Origin: RGIG9079 sp964567845
Lineage (GTDB): Bacteria > Bacteroidota > Bacteroidia > Bacteroidales > Marinifilaceae
Reading direction: 5' to 3'
Assembly: GCA_964567845.1 (NCBI GenBank)
Contig: CAZMOG010000053.1
Location: 1 to 13,690, forward strand
DNA: 13,690 nt
Shown here: positions 8,591-13,690 of the stretch, in pieces
Layout of the letters: every line of letters starts with the position of its first letter
How positions within the stretch are numbered: position 1 is the first letter of the stretch
Translations under genes and position numbers: made by a program
Notes under the pieces: model-generated
The model's database searches: none
Told to the model about the DNA's origin: nothing
The model's input: the letters and a program-made list of their open reading frames with translations, nothing else

Positions 8591-8610
8591 CCATTTTTTC
8601 CTAAAAATGG
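8591..8610. other. AT-rich hairpin in the tlpA-like gene leader
   Basis: CCATTTTT (8591-8598) pairs perfectly with AAAAATGG (8603-8610) around a 4-base loop. It lies in the divergent region, inside the predicted 5' leader of the TlpA-like gene. It could be a weak regulatory hairpin or a chance AT-rich inverted repeat. Confidence 0.25.
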
Positions 8611-8649
8611 CCTAAAATTCCTTTATAGTACCGGAATTGTGCGGTTTCA

Positions 8650-8657
8650 CAAAGGTA
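8650..8657 (-). promoter_or_regulatory. -7 box for the TlpA-like/propeller operon
   Basis: On the minus strand TACCTTTG (8657-8650) matches TAnnTTTG. No clear TTTG is seen 19-21 bases upstream. Transcription would begin near 8643, leaving a leader of about 140 bases before the ATG at 8503. Confidence 0.4.
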
Positions 8658-8671
8658 GTTTTAATTTTTTG

Positions 8672-8679
8672 TAAATTTG
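8672..8679 (+). promoter_or_regulatory. -7 box for the PCMD-like gene
   Basis: TAAATTTG matches TAnnTTTG and is followed by CATAAAAG. The predicted transcription start near 8685 is about 22 bases ahead of the ATG at 8707. This would exclude the upstream in-frame TTG at 8677 as a start. A -33 element is not obvious. Confidence 0.5.
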
Positions 8680-8706
8680 CATAAAAGAAATTTTAAATAT
8701 CGGCAG

Positions 8707-9702
8707 ATGAAAAATATAATATTGAGGGGTGGCATATTAATGATGTTTCTGCTTTGCGGAAACATAGTTTTCGGCCAGGATAGCACTAATATTCAAAACA
8801 ATAGAGTTATTGAACCTGTCCCATACGGCGATTTTGAGAAGTGGATGGTTCACGAAGTCAAAGAGTCTAAGATTATTGGAGGTAAAACCAAATACACCTA
8901 CGAAGTTATAGATTCAGATACGTTAAAAAATAATAAACCATTCAAACCCAATGGAGCAACCCCCTGGGCAAACAGCTCTGTTATGGCCCACGTAATGGGT
9001 ATCTACAAAGCCAGCACAACAATCTTTCCCGAGGAGCGTGACAATGGCTATTGCGCCCGAATGGAGACACGCATTGAAACTGTGAAAGTAATGGGTATTG
9101 TTAATCTGAATGTACTTGCTACAGGTACAATTTATACCGGTGAAACATTGGAACCTGTAAAGAGTGCAGATAATCCTCAAAGCAAAATTTCACGCGGCAT
9201 TCCATTTACTAAACGCCCCACCTCGCTAATCTTTGACTACAAAGTTAAAGTTGGTGGTCAACAATACAGAACCGGAGCAACAGGAGTTGGTAAACCAAAG
9301 AATATGGGCACACAAAACCGTGCCGAGGTATATGCAATTCTGCAACACCGCTGGGAAGAGGATGGCAAAATTTACGCAGCCCGCGTAGGTACCGGTTTTA
9401 AAGCCTTGGAAGAGGATGTTGAGGAGTGGCAGAACAACTATGAGATTCCCATTCTATATGGCGATATTTCCCAAAATGTCGACTTTGACAAGGCAGCAGA
9501 CCTCAATGACAAATACGAAACCGAGGAGTGTTTCTATACTCTGAATAGTGCCGGTGAGAATGTACCTATTCACGAGATTGAGTGGGATGGCAGTAAGGAG
9601 CCTACTCACCTGATTCTGATATTTACATCGGGCAATGGAGGAGCCTACATTGGTGCTCCCGATGCAATTTTCTGGATTGACAACATAAAACTTGCATATT
9701 GA
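8707..9702 (+). CDS. Secreted PCMD-like (putative carbohydrate metabolism domain) protein
   Basis: Predicted exported protein of 331 aa. MKNIILRGGILMMFLLCGNIVFG is a signal peptide with probable cleavage before QDST. The cysteine at position 17 is preceded by FLL, not a proper lipobox, so type I cleavage is more likely. The mature part resembles the PCMD family of Bacteroidota: FEKWMV near the N-terminus, then NGYCARMETR, a short LATGTIYTGE strand pair, GIPFTKRPTSLIFDYKVK, and the C-terminal strands THLILIFTSGNGG, YIGAPDAIFWIDNIKLAY. The family fold is a beta-sandwich of the carbohydrate-binding type; no enzyme activity is established. The start is the ATG at 8707, supported by the signal peptide and the promoter position. 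It diverges from the lipoprotein operon and converges on the rib operon. PCMD assignment is from remembered motif patterns, not a search. Confidence 0.72.
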   Translation: MKNIILRGGILMMFLLCGNIVFGQDSTNIQNNRVIEPVPYGDFEKWMVHEVKESKIIGGKTKYTYEVIDSDTLKNNKPFKPNGATPWANSSVMAHVMGIYKASTTIFPEERDNGYCARMETRIETVKVMGIVNLNVLATGTIYTGETLEPVKSADNPQSKISRGIPFTKRPTSLIFDYKVKVGGQQYRTGATGVGKPKNMGTQNRAEVYAILQHRWEEDGKIYAARVGTGFKALEEDVEEWQNNYEIPILYGDISQNVDFDKAADLNDKYETEECFYTLNSAGENVPIHEIEWDGSKEPTHLILIFTSGNGGAYIGAPDAIFWIDNIKLAY

Positions 9703-9743
9703 CATAAAAAGAGTCGTGCATTGCACGACTCTTTTTATGTCAA
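9699..9743. terminator. Palindromic bidirectional terminator (PCMD gene / rib operon)
   Basis: A perfect inverted repeat of 22 bases per arm (9699-9720 with 9722-9743) has a single central base. The core GAGTCGTGCA/TGCACGACTC is G/C-rich and is flanked by AAAAA on the left and TTTTT on the right, so it reads as an intrinsic terminator in both directions. The PCMD stop codon (9700-9702) lies in the left arm. The ribH stop codon is 18 bases to the right. Confidence 0.92.
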
Positions 9744-9761
9744 GTAGTTAAGCTCAATTAT

Positions 9762-10223
9762 TTACATCTGCTTAATCAAATTCACCATCTCTATTGCACT
9801 GGTTACAGCCTCAAAGCCCTTATTTCCTGCTTTGGTTCCGGCACGCTCAACAGCCTGTTCAATTGAATCCGTTGTAAGAATTCCGAAAATTACAGGCACT
9901 CCGCACTGCAAACCAACTGTTGCAATACCCTTTGTAGCCTCGTTTGCAACCATATCGAAGTGGGGAGTTGCTCCACGAATAACTGCTCCCAAGCATACAA
10001 CTGAGTCATACTTGCCACTCTCAACCATCTTCTTGGCTACCAATGGAATCTCGAATGCTCCGGGAACCCATGCAACTGTTATATCCTCCTCATTACCTCC
10101 GTGGCGAACAAAGGCATCAATTGCACCTCCCAACAACTTTCCGGTGATAAATTCGTTGAAACGCGATGCCACAATTCCAATCTTCTGACCGGCACTGGTC
10201 AAATTACCTTCAATTACCTTCAT
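9762..10223 (-). CDS. ribH: 6,7-dimethyl-8-ribityllumazine synthase
   Basis: Enzyme of 153 aa that condenses 5-amino-6-ribitylaminouracil with 3,4-dihydroxy-2-butanone 4-phosphate to give lumazine, the penultimate step of riboflavin synthesis. Signatures in order: SRFNEFITGKL (20-30), VPGAFEIPLVAKK (53-65), GAVIRGATPHFDMV (79-92) with the catalytic histidine H88, the phosphate-binding KGI segment, and GTKAGNKGFEA near the C-terminus. Length is standard. It is the last gene of the rib operon, 14 bases after ribBA, and is followed by a strong terminator. The family assembles into pentamers or 60-subunit capsids, in some bacteria enclosing riboflavin synthase; the sequence does not say which form applies here. 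Confidence 0.98.
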   Translation of the reverse strand: MKVIEGNLTSAGQKIGIVASRFNEFITGKLLGGAIDAFVRHGGNEEDITVAWVPGAFEIPLVAKKMVESGKYDSVVCLGAVIRGATPHFDMVANEATKGIATVGLQCGVPVIFGILTTDSIEQAVERAGTKAGNKGFEAVTSAIEMVNLIKQM

Positions 10224-10237
10224 AATATTTCTGTTTA

Positions 10238-11491
10238 TTATTTGTTACACTTTCTTGGTTTCACATCCTTCAAATCCTTAATGTGAAGCATGTGCCCCAT
10301 CTTTGCGTACTTTGTGTACATATAGAACTCATTCTTTTCGTTACAGGTCATTTCGATTGGTTCGCGCGATACAATCTCCAATCCATAACCATCAAGTCCT
10401 TTAATCTTCAATGGGTTATTGGTCATTAAACGCATCTTACGCACACCAAGATCGGCTAAAATCTCGGCTCCTGTACCATACTCTCGCAAGTCCGCTTTAA
10501 ATCCAAGAGCTATATTTGCCTCAACGGTATCCATACCCTGATCCTGCAACTCGTATGCACGCAACTTGTTTATCAAACCTATGCCACGACCCTCCTGACG
10601 CAAATAGAGCAGAACGCCTCTACCCTCTTTTTCTATTCTGCGCAAAGCCTCGGCAAGCTGCTCACCACAATCACAACGCAACGAACCAAAGGCATCGCCC
10701 GTCAAACACTCCGAGTGTACACGGCAAAGTACCGGCTCGGGGGGTGAAACATCGCCCTTAACAAGAGCCACATGATGCTCCTTTGTAATGCGATTCACAT
10801 AACCATAAGCTTTGAATGTTCCATATTTTGTTGGCAGGTCTGCAACACTCACTCTATCCATCAAACGCTCTGTATGGCGACGATAATTAATCAAATCGGT
10901 AACTGTAATTATCTTCAAATCATGCTCTTTGGCAAACTCGCAAAGCTCCTCGGTACGCATCATTGTTCCATCCTCGCGCATAATCTCGCAACACAAACCG
11001 CACTCCTTCAAACCTGCAATTCGCATCAAATCAACTGTAGCCTCGGTATGGCCCATACGCTCCAACACTCCTCCTCGACGCGCCTCCAATGGGAACATGT
11101 GGCCCGGACGACGAAAATCTATTGCCTTTGCACCATCTTCAACACACTTCATTGCCGTTATTGAACGCTCGTATGCCGAGATTCCCGTGGTTGTATTGAT
11201 ATGGTCTATCGACACGGTAAAGGCAGTGCAATGATTATCGGTATTGTGAGCAACCATCTGCTCCAGACCCAACTTTACTGTATATTCGTAACTCATTGGC
11301 ATACAAATCAACCCTTTTGCGTATGTAGCCATAAAGTTTACATTCTCGGGGGTTGCGAACTGTGCAGCACATATCAAATCGCCCTCGTTCTCGCGATCTG
11401 GATCATCGACAACAACAACAATCTTACCCTGCTTCAAATCCTGCAACGCCTCTTCGATTGTATTAAATATCAACTCTTTATCCATAGTCAT
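10238..11491 (-). CDS. ribBA: Bifunctional DHBP synthase / GTP cyclohydrolase II
   Basis: Fused enzyme of 417 aa that supplies both precursors of the pathway. Residues 1 to about 205 are 3,4-dihydroxy-2-butanone 4-phosphate synthase (ribulose 5-phosphate as substrate), shown by DDPDRENEGDL (29-39), HNTDNHCTAFTVS and MGHTEATVDL with H148. Residues from about 206 are GTP cyclohydrolase II, which opens GTP: zinc cysteines C262, C273 and C275 in HSECLTGDAFGSLRCDCGEQ, then YLRQEGRGIGLINKLRAYELQ and NNPLKIKGLDGYGL. Both halves retain their key residues, so both should be active. Two ATGs are possible, at 11491 and 11485 (MTMDK); the choice changes only two residues. It sits between ribE (16-base gap) and ribH (14-base gap). 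Confidence 0.98.
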   Translation of the reverse strand: MTMDKELIFNTIEEALQDLKQGKIVVVVDDPDRENEGDLICAAQFATPENVNFMATYAKGLICMPMSYEYTVKLGLEQMVAHNTDNHCTAFTVSIDHINTTTGISAYERSITAMKCVEDGAKAIDFRRPGHMFPLEARRGGVLERMGHTEATVDLMRIAGLKECGLCCEIMREDGTMMRTEELCEFAKEHDLKIITVTDLINYRRHTERLMDRVSVADLPTKYGTFKAYGYVNRITKEHHVALVKGDVSPPEPVLCRVHSECLTGDAFGSLRCDCGEQLAEALRRIEKEGRGVLLYLRQEGRGIGLINKLRAYELQDQGMDTVEANIALGFKADLREYGTGAEILADLGVRKMRLMTNNPLKIKGLDGYGLEIVSREPIEMTCNEKNEFYMYTKYAKMGHMLHIKDLKDVKPRKCNK

Positions 11492-11507
11492 ATATTATAA
11501 TCTAACC

Positions 11508-12140
11508 TTAAAATCCATTCTCCTTCAGAAACTCCAGGCTCAAACCTCCACTCTGCTTCTGCATCAGTTTCTCAACGTAGCGAGCCAAAATATCGTTTTC
11601 GAGATTCACAACATCGCCCACCTTTTTACTTGTCAAAGTGGTTTGCTCCTGTGTATGTGGAATAATCGACACCTTAAATGTGCCATTATCTACGTATGCA
11701 ACTGTAAGGCTCACTCCATCAATGGCAATCGAGCCCTTCATCACAATATATTTCATAATTTCAGGCGAGGCCGCAATTGTTACCCATATCGCATTATCAT
11801 CGCGCTCAAGGTTTGCAACCCTTCCGGTTCCATCAATATGACCCGACACTATGTGTCCACCAAGACGGTCTCCAACTGCCATTGCACGCTCCAGATTCAA
11901 GGGCGAACCTACACTCAGCGATGCAAAGTTCGTGCAACGCATTGTCTCGGGCATAACATCGGCATAATAGCAATCGCTATCCATATCGGTAACGGTCAAA
12001 CACACTCCATTGGCAGCAATACTGTCGCCAATGCGCGTACCCTGCAAAACCTTTTCGGCTGCTATACAGAGAGTAAAACTCCTTGCCCCTCTCTTAATCG
12101 CCTTAACCTTTCCTATCTCTTCAACAATACCAGTAAACAT
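11508..12140 (-). CDS. ribE: Riboflavin synthase (alpha subunit)
   Basis: Enzyme of 210 aa that dismutates two 6,7-dimethyl-8-ribityllumazine molecules to riboflavin and the diaminouracil product. It has the usual two lumazine-binding repeats: about 1-96, opening MFTGIVEE with GVCLTV at 45-50, and about 97-190, with GGHIVSGHIDG (94-104, including the conserved H102) and GVSLTV (142-147). I place the start at the ATG at 12140. The family begins MFTGIVEE, and its N-terminal phenylalanine takes part in the active site, so the in-frame ATG at 12167 would add an unlikely 9-residue extension. Unlike the tight spacing elsewhere in the operon, about 200 bases separate it from ribD, and repeats reach its start codon. 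Some databases name this gene ribC or ribB. Confidence 0.96.
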   Translation of the reverse strand: MFTGIVEEIGKVKAIKRGARSFTLCIAAEKVLQGTRIGDSIAANGVCLTVTDMDSDCYYADVMPETMRCTNFASLSVGSPLNLERAMAVGDRLGGHIVSGHIDGTGRVANLERDDNAIWVTIAASPEIMKYIVMKGSIAIDGVSLTVAYVDNGTFKVSIIPHTQEQTTLTSKKVGDVVNLENDILARYVEKLMQKQSGGLSLEFLKENGF

Positions 12141-12233
12141 ATGCAAATCTATATTATCTATACTCATTATGCAAATCTTCTACTTATTGTTAACATCATC
12201 TGCAAAACAACCGATATCTATAGATTTGCATAT
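12139..12233. repeat. Three copies of an 11-bp motif, including a 15-bp inverted repeat at the ribE start
   Basis: TATGCAAATCT occurs at 12140-12150 and 12168-12178 and, inverted, at 12222-12232. The first and third copies extend to a perfect 15-bp inverted repeat (12139-12153 with 12219-12233). On the message each direct copy reads AGATTTGCATA and is immediately followed by or overlaps an ATG, the true ribE start (12140) and the in-frame upstream ATG (12167). TATATTATCTA is also repeated directly (12150-12160, 12237-12247). Confidence 0.85.
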
Positions 12234-12251
12234 ATTTATATTATCTACCAA

Positions 12252-12303
12252 CCCCCAAACCCCCTTCGTTTGGCTCACAAGTTCGCCTGCACTAATAAGG
12301 GGG
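12252..12303. repeat. C/G-rich inverted repeat in the ribD-ribE gap
   Basis: CCCCCTT (12260-12266) is complementary to AAGGGGG (12297-12303) across a 30-base loop. A second CCCCC (12252-12256) offers an alternative partner for the G run. No T run follows in either direction, so it does not look like a terminator. It may be part of a dispersed intergenic repeat. Confidence 0.5.
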
Positions 12304-12322
12304 CTTTACTCGCTTCGCTCGT

Positions 12323-12350
12323 TAACTCCTAACTCCTAACTGCTAACTAA
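12323..12350. repeat. 7-bp tandem repeat overlapping the ribD stop codon
   Basis: Four heptamers run TAACTCC, TAACTCC, TAACTGC, TAACTAA on the plus strand (GGAGTTA units on the message). The ribD stop codon TAG (12345-12343) and its last two codons lie within the array. On the left, a short TCGCT tandem (12308-12320 region) adjoins it. Confidence 0.8.
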
Positions 12351-13443
12351 CCTTTCCCCTTATCAACACATCCTCACCGCAACGCTCAACGCGAACATCA
12401 TGAAGTTCAAGAGCATCCGCCATCATATCAACGCCACATCCCTCAACCGGTGTCTTCGCCTCTTTGCCACCCACAATCTTAGGCGCAATAAAAGCATACA
12501 CCTCATCAATAGCGCCTGCAGCAACAAACGAATTGTTCAAGGTTCCACCCCCCTCAAGAATGATTGAATCAATCTTCATTGCTCCGAGCTTTTCAACCAT
12601 ATCGCAAATATCGATATGGCCATCACGCTCATCGCACAAAAGAGTCTCTACCCCCAACTCACGCAACCGCTCCAACTTCAAGGTCTGCCCCATTGAGGTA
12701 TGAGCTACAATTGTTCTATACTCACGCGCGGTTTGAACGATCGCACTATCAAGTGAAATTTTCGCACCACTATCGGCTATAACTCTGATTGGCTGGTGAA
12801 CCTCGCCACACAAACGGCAGTTAAGCATTGGATTATCGGCATTAACCGTTCCTATCCCAACCATGATTGCAGCAAACTCATTACGCATACACTGCGAATA
12901 GTTTCTCGATTCTGCGCCCGAAACCCACTTGGAATCTCCAATATGGGTAGCTATTTTTCCATCGAGTGTCATGGCGCACTTCATGGCAATCCACGGTTTA
13001 CCCGTTGTGATATACTTCAAGAATATCCGATTCTGCTCCTTTAACTCCTGTTCAAGCAAACCGCACTCCACCTCTATTCCTGCATTTCGAAGAATCTCTA
13101 TCCCCTTACCGGCAACTTTTGGATTTGGATCAAGAAGACCGACAACCACTCGCGCAACACGATTCTCAATTATCGCCTCGGTACATGGAGGTGTTTTACC
13201 ATAGTGACAACAAGGCTCAAGAGTTACATACATGGTTGCACCCTCAGCACTCTCGGAGAGATTTGCAAAGGCCTCACGCTCTGCGTGCAACTTTCCATAA
13301 CAGGTGTGCCACCCCTTGCCTATCACCTTACCATCCTTGACAATAACAGCCCCAACGTATGGATTTGGATGAACAAATCCATGCCCGTTTTCGGCAAGCT
13401 CCATTGCCATTCGCATATAGTATATGTCTCTCTCTGTTGCCAT
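12343..13443 (-). CDS. ribD: Bifunctional diaminohydroxyphosphoribosylaminopyrimidine deaminase / 5-amino-6-(5-phosphoribosylamino)uracil reductase
   Basis: Enzyme of 366 aa performing the second and third steps of the GTP branch of riboflavin synthesis. Residues 1 to about 145 form the cytidine-deaminase-like domain with zinc ligands H53, C78 and C87 and the catalytic E55 (KLHAEREAF; LEPCCHYGKTPPC). Residues from about 150 form the NADPH-dependent reductase, with MKCAMTLDGKIAT, WVSGAESR, VNADNPMLNCR and the nucleotide-binding LEGGGTLNNSF (296-306). Both halves are intact. It is the first gene after the FMN riboswitch and terminator. GAGGAG (13463-13458) could be a ribosome binding site, but is 14 bases from the ATG, longer than usual. 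The final residues and stop codon fall in a 7-bp tandem repeat, so the C-terminus may have been altered by repeat insertion. Confidence 0.97.
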   Translation of the reverse strand: MATERDIYYMRMAMELAENGHGFVHPNPYVGAVIVKDGKVIGKGWHTCYGKLHAEREAFANLSESAEGATMYVTLEPCCHYGKTPPCTEAIIENRVARVVVGLLDPNPKVAGKGIEILRNAGIEVECGLLEQELKEQNRIFLKYITTGKPWIAMKCAMTLDGKIATHIGDSKWVSGAESRNYSQCMRNEFAAIMVGIGTVNADNPMLNCRLCGEVHQPIRVIADSGAKISLDSAIVQTAREYRTIVAHTSMGQTLKLERLRELGVETLLCDERDGHIDICDMVEKLGAMKIDSIILEGGGTLNNSFVAAGAIDEVYAFIAPKIVGGKEAKTPVEGCGVDMMADALELHDVRVERCGEDVLIRGKVS

Positions 13444-13500
13444 AGCTTATAAGTTCACTCCTCGTGACAAGTTGAAGTATTTGTATGTACCGTATAAAAA

Positions 13501-13528
13501 CAAAAAATCCCGAACACAATGTTCGGGG
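13501..13528 (-). terminator. Intrinsic terminator controlled by the FMN riboswitch
   Basis: On the minus strand CCCGAACA (13527-13520), loop TTG, and TGTTCGGG (13516-13509) form an 8-bp stem followed by ATTTTTTG and a further T run. It lies about 50 bases after the aptamer and 58 bases before ribD. Its 5' arm overlaps TGCCCCGAA (13530-13522), which is also complementary to the first strand of the aptamer. Confidence 0.9.
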
Positions 13529-13577
13529 CAACTAACACACAAAATCACCGGGATACATCTCTCCCAATGCCTTCAAA

Positions 13578-13690
13578 CTCTTCTATCATCCGGACTGTAC
13601 CGTCGGTATTGGAGTTTCACCAATTCAGTCCCACTATTGTGGGAGTCGCGGACTATCACCGCCGGTAGGGAATTGCACCCTGCCCCGAAG
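13578..13690 (-). ncRNA. FMN riboswitch (RFN element)
   Basis: The minus strand carries the conserved RFN aptamer in order: CTTCGGGGCAGGGTG, the P2 arm ending ATTCCC, ACCGGCGGTGATAGTCCGCGA (P3, split here for length at GGCGGTGATAG), a variable hairpin TCCCAC-AATA-GTGGGA (P4), TTGGTGAAACTCCAA (P5), and ACCGACGGTACAGTCCGGAT (P6) with the closing GATAGAAG. P1 pairs CTTC (13690-13687) with GAAG (13583-13580). The window edge cuts the element at P1, so one or two more base pairs and the promoter lie outside. FMN binding should favour the downstream terminator and lower rib operon transcription. Confidence 0.97.

Noticed and set aside
8677..8706. In-frame TTG start extending the PCMD-like protein by 10 residues
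   Set aside because: It lies inside the predicted -7 box, upstream of the expected transcription start, and puts charged residues before a good signal peptide that begins at the ATG at 8707.
8740..8780. Possible lipobox cysteine (FLLC) in the PCMD-like protein
   Set aside because: Leucine directly before the cysteine is not accepted in a lipobox, and a normal type I site follows at VFG-QD.
12141..12167. Upstream ATG adding MSIDNIDLH to riboflavin synthase
   Set aside because: Riboflavin synthases begin with MFTGIVEE and the first residues form part of the active site; the extension is encoded by the local repeat.
12250..12265. G-quadruplex in the minus-strand GGGGG-TTT-GGGGG-TTGG stretch
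   Set aside because: Only two long G runs and one GG are present; a standard intramolecular quadruplex needs four runs.
11643..12332. 229-codon open frame on the plus strand opposite ribE and the ribD-ribE gap
   Set aside because: Antisense to a well-supported gene, rich in Cys, His, Asn and Ile typical of a shadow frame, with no recognisable domain.
12323..12350. CRISPR-like repeat array
   Set aside because: The repeats are contiguous heptamers without spacers, and no cas gene is present.

Overview
This window looks like chromosomal DNA from a member of the Bacteroidota, most likely order Bacteroidales. Several points support this: a 6-bladed beta-propeller lipoprotein, a TlpA-like thioredoxin lipoprotein and a PCMD-type secreted protein, which are families typical of gut Bacteroidales; promoter -7 boxes of the form TAnnTTTG; little use of Shine-Dalgarno sequences; and a moderately AT-rich composition. 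I cannot name a genus from the sequence alone. No tRNA, rRNA, CRISPR array, transposase or phage gene is visible, and no gene-free stretch exceeds 300 bases (the longest is the riboswitch leader at the right end).

Layout. Positions 12-55 hold a strong hairpin terminator. Positions 64-4832 (minus strand) hold mtaB, nhaA and an M3-family oligopeptidase gene, transcribed in that order; nhaA and the peptidase gene are 1 base apart. lpxB (4893-6023, plus strand) diverges from mtaB across a 60-base region with overlapping promoters. It converges on a two-gene lipoprotein operon (8503 down to 6029: TlpA-like protein, then 6-bladed beta-propeller), and the two units share a bidirectional terminator. 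A secreted PCMD-like protein (8707-9702, plus strand) diverges from the lipoprotein operon and ends in a near-perfect palindromic terminator shared with the next block.

The right third (9762-13690, minus strand) is a complete riboflavin operon: FMN riboswitch, intrinsic terminator, ribD, ribE, ribBA, ribH. Together these make the deaminase/reductase, riboflavin synthase, fused DHBP synthase/GTP cyclohydrolase II and lumazine synthase. They cover the route from GTP and ribulose 5-phosphate to riboflavin, apart from the phosphatase step and the later FMN/FAD synthesis (RibF), which are not in the window. The leader shows a 9-10 bp long-range pairing between the 5' strand of the aptamer and the 5' arm of the terminator, a plausible antiterminator.

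I found no clearly new multi-gene system. The most interesting non-coding structure is the unusually long ribD-ribE gap. It carries a 7-bp tandem repeat that overlaps the ribD stop codon, a C/G-rich inverted repeat, and three copies of an 11-bp motif, one of which can form a 15-bp helix that includes the ribE start codon. Second in interest are two divergent intergenic regions with the same back-to-back -7 box design.
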